Assembly: GCA_029204225.1 (NCBI GenBank)
Contig: CM055094.1
Span: forward strand, 9,031,234 to 9,095,233
DNA from: Diphasiastrum complanatum
Lineage: Eukaryota > Streptophyta > Lycopodiopsida > Lycopodiales > Lycopodiaceae
DNA length: 64,000 nt
Reading direction: 5' to 3'
Shown here: positions 44,491 through 55,818 of the stretch, piece after piece
Layout: each line of letters starts with the position of its first letter
Position numbering within the stretch: position 1 is the first letter of the stretch
The notes under the pieces: generated by a model
What the model saw: only the letters and a program-made list of their open reading frames with translations
Databases searched by the model: none
What the model was told of the DNA's origin: nothing
Position numbers and translations under genes: made by a program

Positions 44491-46195
44491 ATATTCCCCA
44501 CCAAAATTGGTGGCGGTCCCATGACACCTTGTGAGAATCTTTTATTTTGAGCTCTGATTGCCTTCGTGCCTAATCTTGAATAGGTGATATTGTAAATTTA
44601 CCATGAATACAAGGCACGAAAAATTGAATTCCTATCATGCGAAACAAAACACTTGTGCATGCTAGCCAACCAGTTGGACATCGTCATAGTCTAGCCAATG
44701 GTAGCTGATTTTGGACCTGTTCAAACGCTATTGGCTTATTGGGATCGAACGCCAAAGCTGGCAGAAAATCATTCCATCTAGTCAAAACTATTGCAAGACA
44801 AGCCAAGTCTTCTACGAATAATGCTGACTGCCTGGTCGTCGAGTCTAGAGAGGACATGTACTCATGTGCATATGCCTGGAGGGCCCTATGAAAATCCATT
44901 GATATATTCCAGTTGAAATACTAATGAATGATTGGTCATTTGGGAGTGTAGATTGAGTCTTTGTCCATTGGTACTCCACACTCAGTCCATTTATTCCTAC
45001 GTGGCATCGGGACATAGTATAAATTGACCCACAAGTATCTTGGGCTTGCAACATAACTCCTTATGGACTCTAGGGTATTCTAGAAAACAATGCATCTCCA
45101 GTTAGACTGTTCACCCAGGGTTAGCAACTTGTCCAATTCCTTGCCCTTTTCTACTTTTGATGTTCAAAACTTGAGGAACCAACCACCTTGGGAGGACTCA
45201 TGCGGAGTTGCTTTAAAATTTTCTGAATTCCTCCTCGACGATGACCGATTGCTTGAAAACCTTTTAGCTAAAATCCTTCATGTGGATGCCCCAGCTTCTT
45301 GTGTTGGTTGAACTTCTTGAACATCTTCAGCTTGCCCTTGATAAACATCCATCAAACCTAGTTGACTCACATCTCTTTTCGCTTGATCTACACCAACTTT
45401 TTGTGGCAAGAAGGTAGCCATGACAAGCATATGGATTTGAGAAGTTTCTTGAAGTGTGGCAGTGAATGATTAAATGTGATTCTCTATGATTTCGCTGAAC
45501 TTTGCAAGCTCATGTGTGGCCAACTGCTTAAAAGAATAAATTTTGGCTTGAAATCCCGCCAAGTTTGACTAGGAGTTATCAAGCTTGTGGATCAAGTACT
45601 AACTCATCTTGTTTTGGGATACTTGCAGATCTGCAACAGGAGTATGAAGTAGATTGTCTTGTTTGTTGGCCATAGCACCCAACTCTTTTAAAATACTTTT
45701 TATTTTCAACTATGCCAGACCTAACTGTCCCTAGAGAAGTGGAAACTGTTGTTTTGTCTCCATGAAAACTTTATCAACATGTCCAAATTGGGTGTTTGAT
45801 AATGCATCTTGTAGTTTGCCCACTTAATCCTACAAGGCATCGCCATGTTGTTGAGCAACTTTTAGGTCCATTGTTCATTTCTCTTCATGCTGCTTTTGCC
45901 ACTCGCAACTCCCTATTATCTTGATCAACTTTTGTCCCATGAGCATATTTTCATTGCCAGATCTTTTCAAATGATGCTTTCTCCTCTATCATCTTCTGGA
46001 TGAACTTGTCTAGATGTAGATGGATGCCCAGTACATCGCCAAAATTAAGAGAGGATCATGGTAATGGATTGACTAGTAGCAAGTCCTGCTCCAGATGTGG
46101 CTTGTGAAGTACTGGCCTGAAGGGTTGCTAGCGGACCCTCTTTTTCAAACTTATATTCTTTCTCAAAACCCTCTGTGTTAGCCGATTTTTTAGCA
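44491..46195 (-). pseudogene. P1: unknown repeat-encoded protein, copy 1
   Basis: Read from 46195 down: a Ser/Thr/Ala-rich linker (QASTSQATSGAGLATSQS), then a charged coiled-coil-like part (DKFIQKMIEEKASFEKIWQ, DQDNRELRVAKAA). Next come MATFLPQKVGVDQAK, a GGW segment near 45190, RNKWTECGVPMDK, then FHRALQAYAHEYMSS...LTRWNDFLPALAFDPNKPIAFEQVQNQLPLARL (44899-44686). Several stops and shifts are seen, and about 60 bp present in P3 are lost near 44680. A hairpin CCACCAA/TTGGTGG and the tract GGTGGGGAATAT lead into TGTTGGAGAT at 44490. I do not recognise the family. There is no RT, integrase or protease. Confidence 0.6.
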
Positions 46196-46535
46196 CATAA
46201 AATTGAGCTAATTTTAGAAGTTTTATGAAATATCTTGTATTGTTACTAATGTAAGTTGACTAAATCAATGTGTGACCCCGACATTGATTTGGCCAGTAAA
46301 GCCCATGTCAAAGGAGTCCCAATTCACTCAAAAAGAACTATAGAGTTTCTAAGTAAATTGGCCTTAGAATTGGCTATAAAGTCTTTATTTCAGATGATTA
46401 TGCTAGACTTCATCTATGTAACCTCAAATTTTATCAATCTATCAAGATATTTGAGATTTTGCAGGATGTCCTTCTCAATGAGACCCAAAAAGAAATCTGA
46501 GACTGAAGATTTTGAAGAGAATCGGCATCAGCCCA
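46196..46535 (+). other. Stretch before P2, possible leader
   Basis: Includes TTTTGCAG (near 46456-46463), which resembles a splice acceptor, followed by a Lys/Arg/Glu-rich short frame. No family recognised. Confidence 0.25.
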
Positions 46536-46655
46536 ATGGCAGCAATTCCTGTGCAAATCACCGACAAAACTGATCTAGGGGAAGAACCAACAATCCATGC
46601 AAAGGCACAAACCTCACTCAAAGTGATATTGGGACCGGAGGATAGAGACCCTTGA
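46536..46655 (+). CDS. Small ORF, unknown
   Basis: A 39-residue frame starting MAAIPVQITDKTDLGEEP and ending ILGPEDRDP. I recognise no family. It may be a Gag-like N-terminus or chance. It is followed by an LTR-like GGACGTAGG motif. Confidence 0.2.
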   Translation: MAAIPVQITDKTDLGEEPTIHAKAQTSLKVILGPEDRDP

Positions 46656-46724
46656 ATGACAAAGTGCAGCCTCCCAAAAGCAAGGATGGTCCTAAGAGAG
46701 TATGACTCATCACACGTACAAAGG

Positions 46725-46790
46725 GAGACCGGACGTAGGACCTTTGCCTAACCGCGCCCACACAAATCTATCACAGAATTAGCCCACGGG
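46725..46790 (+). other. U5-like LTR motif
   Basis: GGACGTAGGACCTTTGCCTA-ACCGCG resembles the GGACGTAGG...GCCGAACCACG motif common near the U5 part of many plant LTRs. No LTR boundary was found. Confidence 0.3.
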
Positions 46791-46799
46791 GAAACATCC

Positions 46800-48050
46800 A
46801 TCCAACCATCCGTGCTTTCACCATTAAGCAACACATTGCCTCAGTCACGCCCCACCACTGTTTGGTCGATAGCCCTTATAGCTAAACGATCGGCAGCTAT
46901 CCCGCACCGGCAGCTAACCACCCGTGCTTTACACCCGAATTCGAGCAGCATCTCTGTATTGAGAGAGACTCCAGCTTATGGCTTTGGAGATCTTTGTGAC
47001 TCCGAACTTGTGAAACCTAGAAAAAATGAAAATAAAAAGAAAAGAAAAATGAAAATTCTCCTCTTTCTTGTGTAAAAGACAAGAGGAGACCACTACCTTA
47101 AAGGCACCTTGACCAAAGTACAAAGGGCCTTGCCTTTCTAAAAGAGAATGAAAAATGGCAAAGTAGCAAGCCTCCTCTTCACCATCCTTCCAAAATGCAA
47201 AAGTCAAGATGTGGACCAATAGAATGCAAGATACATGGGCCTTAGTCAAGTGAGTCTTTATGATGTGACTATGAGCTAACAACCTTTGTTGGCATCATTC
47301 CAAGGTGACAAATCATTCTCATCTCCTATATATACTTGGGGATTCCCCTTGAAAAAGAGAGAGAAATTAGTAGAGATGTCCTCATTCTATATTTTGGGAT
47401 TCAGTCTATGTTTTGAGTCTCATGAGGATTGATTGTTATGAGAAAATTATTAGTGAGATTTCATGCATGGTTGTGACTCTCTCATCATGTATGAAGTGAA
47501 AGATTGGATCATAGGTGGAGAGTTTTTCTCTACAAATTGTTTGTAGCTTTATGCCCTTCTATCAATACATTCTTGAGAGTATTGAGAGTTCTTTGTTCAA
47601 TTGGAACTTTACCTTCTTGAAGGATTTAAAGTTTTTGGTAAAGTGGGAAGCATATGTGTATAGAGTTACAATGTCTCATCTTCATGGTACCTTTCTTAAG
47701 AGAGAAGATGTGAGACCATTATTCCACCTTGATAAGTGTATTGTGTTTTGGCTTCATGAGTATAGACCTTTGACAAATAGGAATGGATGTGTAAAGACTC
47801 AAGAGGAGTCTCTATCATCCATCATTGCATCATTCATAAGAGAGAGCAGTTAACCATCAGAATTATCCAATTATGTTTCTTTTGAGTGGTATAAGAATAC
47901 TTTCATCAAAGTGTAGAAAGAACCATTCAAATTGGCCTCTATGTGTTCTATTTTATATTGGTGAGAAAGATTTTGTGAGCTTAGTATTCATTTGAAATAT
48001 TTATCCTTATCCAATAGATCATCTACATTCATGAGAGGTTTTTGAGCATT
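46800..48050. other. Stretch with no recognised gene
   Basis: Contains ORFs up to 112 codons that resemble nothing I know. A plus-strand TATATATA (near 47324) is followed by GA-rich sequence. It may be the 5' part of the P2 unit. Confidence 0.3.
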
Positions 48051-48069
48051 GGTTGCTCCTATTACTTCT

Positions 48070-49192
48070 ACTACCTCTGAGAGCAGATCATCATCTATTC
48101 AAGATTACACTCTAATTATAATCCATTGCTACCAAAGAAAAGCATTTGGAACATGGACAATTATTTTTTGCCTTATGCGGAAGCTCCATACCATCTTGTC
48201 TTCAAAGAATAGATCAACTATCTATTCCAAAAATTTGAGACCTATCGACAAGTATTGGTCGATTTCCAAGGAAGATTTGATCTATTCAAAGGCACTACAT
48301 CAGCTGAGTTGGCAAAGGCAAAGTCTATCATACAAGACTTTGAAAAAGTTGTCACTCAAGTCTTGGAGACAACCCCACATATTCAAGTACTACTAATGCC
48401 ACCTTTCTTGCCTCCACAGCAAGATCAAGGTCAAATCGATACAGACATGGATCAAGGGACAGAAGTAGAAGCAGCCATGGCTTCTCAAGCCATGGACGCA
48501 GGGCCATCTACATCAACGGCCATACCATTGTTTCAGAAACCGGTCACCATCAAGGAGGAGATACAGGTTTTCTTACAACAACATCCATATGAATCCTCGA
48601 GGGGTGGCTGGGTTATTAAATTCAAGAAGTCAGAGATTGAATCTGAAAAGGAACTGGATAAGCTACTCGCATTGAGTGAGCAACCACAATGGCGAAAGAC
48701 TATTTTTGAAAAGACTCCAGACTCAATAAGTAGTTATGTAGCAAGCCCAGGCCAGCTCCGGGTTGATCCGTATTATCTTCCAATGTCGTGCAGGAATAAG
48801 TGAAAAGATTTGGGTGTACCAATGGATAAAATCACCATCCATACCCCAAATTGGCCCATCTTCTATCAACAATATAGCTGGTTGATCGCAGTGAATTTCA
48901 ACCGTGCCATTCAGGCATATGCACAACAGTACAAGTCCTCACCAGATCTGATTGTTAGGCAATTGGCTATTTTTGCAAAAGACTTGACCAAGTTGGCGTT
49001 AGTTTCAACCACATGGGATGATTTCCTACAAACATTAGCTTTTGATCCAAATGTTCTCATGGCATCCAACAAAGTCCAGGATCAATTGCCTATAGCAAGA
49101 TTGTACTATTGAACCCGGATACTGGTGGATCTTGGGAGTCCAGATTTATAGCATGAACAATGTCAAATTGGATTGATGGCGCAAATAAGTGT
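48070..49192 (+). pseudogene. P2: unknown repeat-encoded protein, copy 2
   Basis: The best-preserved copy. After a short part with one stop near 48210, an open stretch (48255-48803) reads MVDFQGRFDLFKGTTSAELAK, MPPFLPPQQDQ, an acidic/Ala linker, then GGWVIKFKKSEIESEKELDKLL and YVASPGQLRVDPYYLPMS. A single TGA follows RNK (the others read RNKW). The frame then continues (48810-49112): GVPMDKITIHTPNWPIF, NFNRAIQAYAQQYKSS, WDDFLQTLAFDPN, VQDQLPIARLYY. A shift leads into GSWESRFIA and MSNWIDGANKCF, matching P3. No known domain is recognised. Conservation across three copies shows that the reading frame was once under selection. Confidence 0.6.
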
Positions 49193-49340
49193 TTTTTTTT
49201 TTGTGCACAAAACCGATTTCAATACGGAGTGCCTGGAGTTCATGGAAAAAGTACAATACCACCTAATAAAGGTTAGGCGAGAGCGAGGGGCCAACCAGAG
49301 CCCAAAACAATAAATCCTACGAGGTGTCGTGGGACCGCCA

Positions 49341-49450
49341 CCAGTTTTGGTGGGGGATACTGTTGGAGGGTTTTCGGATATCGAGGCAACCCTAACCATA
49401 GTTAATAAGTGCGAGGGATTTGGCACCCTGGGTGTGTAAATCCAACCCAA
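49341..49450 (+). other. P2 3' end: hairpin, purine tract and LTR-like start
   Basis: CCACCAGTTTTGGTGGGGGATAC (read as hairpin plus tract, 49340-49360) is followed by TGTTGGAGGG at 49361. A stretch ending AATCCAACC near 49447 is shared with P1 (GGATTTGGCACCC versus AGATTTGGCACCC). TGTTGGA...TCCAAC could bound a very short LTR of about 90-110 bp, or be the start of a longer one. Confidence 0.4.
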
Positions 49451-49739
49451 TGATCACATAGATTATTGATTAGCTAGAAGTTAATGAAAGGACTTGGCCT
49501 AATAGTCAAGTTTGTGAATAAAAGGGGGTTGATCAACGCATTTTTTGGATCCTTCTAACTAGTAAAATATTTTTCCTAGTTAAAAGATGTATGTGGAAAA
49601 ATTCTATCTAGGAAAACCTTGAAATTTCTAGATACATTTGCACCATTTCTAGCTACCAAAAAGATTTATAGCTATAAAATGTATACTGCATAGATTTCAT
49701 CTAAGGAAAACCACTTAACATTCAATAGATTTCTCAGGA

Positions 49740-51310
49740 TAGGAAATATTTTACTAAATAGAAAAATGTATGTGTCTCAACTTAATCTAGGAAAAAATGT
49801 AATTTTCTAGATACTTTTCAGATTATGAATTAAAAAAAGTCCCTATGTATTATAAAGTTATGCCTTTGTCACTTGATATAGCTCGAAATCGATGTAGTCT
49901 ATCAATCGAGATAGGCTTTCGCATGTACTACACGAGGTTGTTGATAGACTGATTGAATTCAAGGAATGTCAAGCAACTTTCCAACTTCAAATCATTCAAA
50001 GTTCATGCATTTCACACAAAATAGCTCTAATTATTAGCTTAAAATTGTTTGAGTTCGATCCCTTATTAATGGAAGTGGCTCCTATCATTTGAGATAGCTC
50101 AATTTTAATATCCATGTCTCAAGATAGCTTGAGTTTAATGCCTACATACAAAAAAGCTTTATTTTGGTCCTAATCTATGGACATGGCTCATTGCGTGATT
50201 TGACTAATATCGACTCCATTATATTTAAATTGCTCATGTTCGATCCCTTGTTGATAGAGTTGATTCCTATGACACAAGATATCCCAAATTTTATGTCACT
50301 TGAGATGACGCAATTTTGGCCCTTATCGCTCAAGAGTGCTCATTGAGTGATTAAATTAAATGAATTTTGAGCTTAGGACAATTACATAGCTCAAATTTCA
50401 TGCATATGGCTCAAGATAGCTCAAATTTAGTGCATAACATATAATTTTGAACTTTATTATTTGACATGGCTCATTGAGTGATCAAATTCAATCATTTTGA
50501 AGTCTAGTATATTTAGGTTGCTTGAATTTGATCCCTTATTGATGAAGTTGTTCCCTATCGCACAAGATAGCTGAAATTCAATGTATACCACTCAAGATTG
50601 CTTTATTTTGGACATTATCACTCAAAAATGTCAATTAAGTGATGAAATTAGAAGAATATTTTGTCCAAGACATTAAACTAGCACTAATTTGATGTCTACA
50701 TGTTGCAATGGCTTCAGTTCAATGCCCATACTACAATTTAGGCTCTAATCACTCAACATGGCTCATCAAGTGATCAAACTCAATTCTATCTCAATTTTAG
50801 AGCATTTAGATTGCTTGAGTTTCACATTGATGGAATTGGTTCCTATTACTTGAGATAGCTCATATTGATGTCTCTATCACTAAAGATAGGCCAATTATCT
50901 CTTCAAATTCTACTTCAATATCTACTAATCAATACTCTAATTCAAACAACGAAAATGAATGATGAGTCTTGAAGTCACTCAATTTTATGGGTGCCTATTT
51001 CTCAAGAATGATGAAATCAGATGAATATTGAGCTTAGGATAATCACATGGCTCAAATTTCATCCATATGACTCAAGATAGCTTAAATTGAATGCTTCGCA
51101 TGTAATTTTGATTTTTATTAGTTTACATTGGTCGTTGAGTGATCAATTTGAATCATTTTCAAGCCCAATCTGCTTAAGTTTCCTAGAATTTCATCCCTTA
51201 TTGACAAAGTTGACCCCTATCACATGAGATACCTAAAATTCAATGTATATCACTGAAGATGGTGCAATAGGTTTTCCTTTCCACAAGCATCAAGTTATGA
51301 AATAGATTCT
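49740..51310. repeat. Degenerate tandem repeat array, about 290-bp period
   Basis: Imperfect units carry GATCCCTTATTGATGAAG, ATGGCTCATTGAGTGAT and CTCAAGATAGCTCAAATT. GATCCCTT-like anchors lie near 50059, 50241, 50529 and 51192 (CATCCCTT), giving uneven spacing. It has no coding capacity. A shorter form occurs at 43.7-44.3 kb. Confidence 0.65.
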
Positions 51311-51423
51311 AACATGTCATGTGGAGGTTTTCCCATGAGGGTAATTCATTTTTCATATTCACACACATGCTGGTGATTACACAACTAATACTACAATCCA
51401 TTAACCCAAATCACCATACTAAA

Positions 51424-51642
<219 letters not shown>

Positions 51643-51998
51643 ACTCACAAAAATTATAACAAGATTCAATCCCAATAATGAACAAATCCAAATGACAGTA
51701 TAAAGATCATAACCAAACATGAGAGATAGAGCAAGACGAAGAGCAAGGACATCCAATTGACAAACCAACAGAGGTTCCACCAATCTTGATTGATTTGAAT
51801 GTGCAAAATGATTCACAATGAACCATTATTTATAGTCGATATCACACTAAAATCCTACCTCCCTTAATATTTGCATTTGAATTTCAAAGGGGGGCCCACT
51901 TTTATTCACTAACTTCGCTCTTAGATCCAGAGACATTTCATACATTTTTTATCTAACTAACAAGTAGGGTTTAGTCAAAGTCTGCTAACTCTGCAACA

Positions 51999-53062
51999 AT
52001 ATTTCCCACCAAAATTGGTGGCGGTCCCATGACACCTTGTGAGAATCTTTTATTTTGAGCTCTGATTGCCTTCATGCCTAACCTTGAATGGGTGATATTG
52101 CACTTTTACCATGATACAAGGCACGAGAAATTGAATTCCTGTCGTGCGAAAGGAAACACTTGTACATGTCAGCCAACCAGTTGGACATCATCCATGTTAC
52201 AAAGTGCTTTTTCCATGATCCATCCATGTACGTTGCACGATAGTATAGTCTAGCCAATGGTAGCTGATTTTGGACCTGTTCAAACGCTATTGGCTTATTG
52301 GGATCGAATGCCAAAGCTGGCAGACAATTATTCCATCTAGTCAAAACTATTGCAAGACAAGCCAAGCCTTGTGCGAATAATGTTGACTGCCTGGCCGTCG
52401 AGTCTGGAGAGGACATGTACTTATGTACATATACAGATGATATATTTTAGCTGAAATACTAATGAATGATTGGTCGTTTGGGAGTGTATATTGAGTCTTT
52501 GTCCATTGGTACTCCACACTCAGTCCATTTATTCCTATGTGGCTTCAGGACATAGTATGAATTGACCCACAAGTATTTTGGGCTTGCAACATAACTCCTT
52601 ATGGACTCTAGGGTATTCTAAAAAACAATGCATCTCCAGTTAGACTGTTCACCCAGGGTTAGCAGATTGTCCAATTCCTTGCCCTTTTTTACTTTTGATG
52701 TTCAAAACTTGAGAGGAACCAACCACCTTGGGAGGACTCATGTGGAGTTGCCTTAAAATTTTCTGAATTCCTCCTCGACCATGACCGATTGCTTGAAAGC
52801 CTTTTAGCTAAAATCCTTCATGTAGATGCCCCAACTTCTTGTGTTGGTTGAACTTCTTGAACATCTTCAGCTTGTGCTTGATAAACATCCATCAAACCTA
52901 GTTGACTCACATCTCTTTTCGCCTGATCTACACCAGCTTGTTGTGGCAAGAAGGTAGTCATGACAAGTATATGGATTTGAGAAGTTTCTTGAAGTGTGGC
53001 AGTGACTGATTATATGTGATTCTTTATGATTTCCCTGGACTTTGCAAGCTCATGTGTGGCCT
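51999..53062 (-). pseudogene. P3: unknown repeat-encoded protein, copy 3
   Basis: Very close to P1 over its length; homology stops abruptly near 53062 (45520 in P1). The C-terminal frame (52416-52078) is open: LVFDP-like ALAFDPNKPIAFEQVQNQLPLARLYYRATYMDGSWKKHFVTWMMSNWLADMYKCF, then HDRNSISRALYHGKSA. It keeps the ~60 bp missing in P1. The N-terminal coiled-coil part is absent. The hairpin CCACCAA/TTGGTGG and TGTTGCAGAG at 51998 end the unit. Confidence 0.6.
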
Positions 53063-53620
53063 ACCTTCAAACAAAGGTCAGTTTTCATACCATCAGAGAT
53101 GGCTCATAAAAAGCTCTTAATTCTACAGATAGTAATGTCGTAAAACGGTGGGGCGTGTGAGTGGCAACGGAAGTAGGAGGATTGAGCGCAGCGTGTAGGA
53201 ACAGAAATGCAACAGTTAGCAGCATAAATATTCAAGTAGAAGAATTCATACAGAATGCGCAAATGAACAACATAGTAGTGAGACAAAAATTGCACTCTGA
53301 TTAATATCAACAGTGAGTATAATAGCTTGAAGTAATAACTTCAGCTAGGTGAGCATGATAACACTGGCTATAGATAACTCTGATTAAAAGAAAGAAATTC
53401 AATTAACTCAAATTAGCACTTACATAGCTTGAATCAGCTAATATATAGATTTACAAGTGTCGAGGAACAAAATATCTTTCAAGCTTTTAATGTTATTTAC
53501 GCCATTCTTTGCATATGTACAAAGTTGGTAACTGCTAACCTTTGGAATATTTGGTTGTCCAACTATTTTAGGGTTGCTGATAAGTTGGCGACGTCAATCA
53601 GCCAATGTAGCAAAAATGAG
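53063..53620. other. Stretch with no recognised gene
   Basis: AT-rich. The right part probably belongs to the LTR of copia M, whose far end is undefined. Confidence 0.3.
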
Positions 53621-54240
53621 AAAAAGCCAAAAAACCCGAAGGTGCCCTTAGACTGAAGGTATGCAACCCTTGAAGGTTCCCTTACACTAAAGGCATGCAA
53701 ATCCCTAAGGCACCCTTAGATTCAAGGCAACAAAGAAGGCGAAAAAGGCGAAAAAGTCGAAAAGTGTCTTACACTGAAGGCAGAGAAGAAGGCAAAGGTG
53801 CCTTAAACTAAAGGTAGTGAGAAAGGCGAAAAGTGCCTTAGTTTAGAGGTTGCAAGAAAACCAAAAAAGATGAAGGTGCCCTAAACTGATGTTTAAGATT
53901 TTCTGGGTGCTTTGTCACATTTTTTGCAAAGAGCAAAAAGGCGAAAAAGGTGAAGGTGATCCGGAAATGGTTTAAGTCATTCTAGCTAGTGTGTCATATT
54001 TTTCGTGAACGAAAAAGGCGAAGAAGGCGAAAAGCAAAATGTGTCTTAAGAATGGTTTCTAAGGCATTCTGACCACTTGGCCAGTGTGTCGCATTTTTCA
54101 CTAAGAAAAAAGACAAAGGTGCCTAAAAATTGTTTTAAGGTAAAAAGAGAGAGAAAAATGTGAACGTTCAAAAATGCCTTCGGTTTTTCAGGATGCTCAT
54201 TACTTGAACGATTTTAAGACTGAGCATAAGAAATCTAACA
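53621..54240 (-). repeat. Copia M 3' LTR part, with minisatellite-like repeats
   Basis: On the minus strand the LTR starts TGTTAGATTTCTTATGC at 54240, after the purine tract TAAGGGGGAG (54250-54241). From about 53625 to 54130 the plus strand shows irregular repeats of GAAGGCGAAAAAGGCG and GTGCCTTA(A/G)ACTGAAGGCA. The other LTR end was not found. Confidence 0.55.
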
Positions 54241-54242
54241 CT

Positions 54243-54956
54243 CCCCCTTAATGTGGATCCTGAAAAACTTTGATCTTCAGATTTAACATATCGTTAAATC
54301 TGAGATGTTGCTCTTTTGATAGAGCCTTTGTGAAGTAATCTGCTGCCATGTAATTTGTTCTGCAGAAAACTAGTTCTAATTCCTTGTTGTCCACTTTCTC
54401 TCTAAGATAATGATACCTGATTTCTATATGTTTGCTTTGAGAGTGAAATCTCGGATTGAGAGATAGCGCTATTGTGCTTGGATTGTCACAATAGATTGTT
54501 GTAGGAAGTCGTTGTGCAAGATTGAGGTTTGCAAGCAGTTGCCTTAGCTAGATCGCCTCTTTGGTTGCATTGGTGATAGCTATGTATTTGGATTCCGTTG
54601 ATGATAATGCAAATGAGGTCTGCTTCCGGCTATTCCATGAGATTGGGACTTGGTTGTATAAGAATACAAATCTAAAAGTTGATTTTTTGGTGTCGACAAC
54701 TCCTGTCCAATACGCATTTGTGTAGGCTTTAAGGATGTTGGCAGTTTGGTTGTCTTTGTAGCAGATGCTAAGAGTTGTTGTTGTTTAGATGTACTTCATG
54801 ACCTTTGTTAGCGCTTTCCAATGATCTACGCCTAGATTTGACAGGAACTGGCTGAGTGTACTGACCGAATATGCAAGGTTTGGTCGCGTGCAGACCATTG
54901 CATACATCAGTGAACCGATGATGGATTGAAATGGGTAGCGCTTTATCTCTTCCTTT
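54243..54956 (-). pseudogene. Copia M RNase H, distal piece
   Basis: Reads on from 60404 after element N is skipped: YPFQSIIGSLMYAMVCTRP, LAYSVSTLSQFLSN, then a stop, ISWNSRKQTSFALSSTESKYIA, CDNPSTIALSLNPRFHSQSKHIEIRYHYLRE, YFTKALSKEQH and LKIKVFQDPH before the LTR. Stops lie near 54788 and elsewhere. The insertion of N separated this from the rest of M. Confidence 0.85.
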
Positions 54957-55805
54957 TGTTAAAATTGGCAAAAGCTAACTTGATCAAATCTTGTAAATAC
55001 CATTATGAGTAGTACATATCATCATTAGACATGTGTGGAGCCTGTTCTCACGTGTGAAATAAATGCATTTATCATTTAGATGAGTCATATAGGTTGAACA
55101 TACCATTTCATTTAAGATCTAGTGGCTAAAATGGCCAAAATCTAGTTTTCTAGCTATATGCCACTTGGCATCATTTTATTGGTAGGAAAAGCTATTTCAC
55201 ATGGATAGGAGTGATCTCACACGTTCCAAGGACTGCTCACATGTGTGAAAACATCAGTAGTAGGTGAGATCCAACTTGTAGTAGATATTTGTGCAAGTCC
55301 CTATAAATTAGGAAAATTGCCTAAAATCAAGGGAGGTGGCTATAAGCTAGGAAACTTGGTCCATGTGCCATATTGATGATTATTGGTGGATCCTTTGATG
55401 AGTAGGCACTCTCACACGTGCCAAATCAGCTGAGTAAGCATCAGCTCTTGTGTATATATGGTGGCTCATTTGGCCATAATTGACAAGAAAGCTAAATCTT
55501 GGTTTTGGTGCATTTCTTGAGTAATCTCTCCATTTGTCTTGTGATTTTATGCTTCTAATGGTTTCTAAGCTTAGTGTACTTCATTATTTGCTGGTAGTCC
55601 ATACTATGACAGGTCTTCACACGTGTGAAACCATCAAGTACAAGTTTTGATCATATTTGATTGTTCTTGTTAGATTTGTTGATGTAGATTTGATCTAGTG
55701 CTATTTAATCTTGTGTAGATTGGTAGATCAATCTAATCTAACACCCAATCACACTTGTGGATCTGATTTGGATCCATTCTTGGTCCTTTTTGCTGTACTT
55801 TCACA
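54957..55805 (+). repeat. 5' LTR of element N
   Basis: 849 bp from TGTTAAAATTGG to CTTTCACA. It is rich in CACGTG/CACATG motifs, including TTCACACGTGTGAA near 55617-55630 and TCTCACGTGTGA near 55048-55059. The TATATATGG sequence near 55453-55461 may be a TATA box. Confidence 0.95.
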
Positions 55806-55818
55806 TGGTATCAGAGCC
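55806..55818 (+). other. Primer-binding site of element N
   Basis: TGGTATCAGAGCC directly after the LTR CA, complementary to the initiator-Met tRNA 3' end. Confidence 0.93.

Noticed and set aside
50059-51200. A CRISPR array
   Set aside because: The repeats are degenerate, ~290 bp apart and unevenly spaced, in plant-type DNA; they are not short direct repeats with unique spacers.
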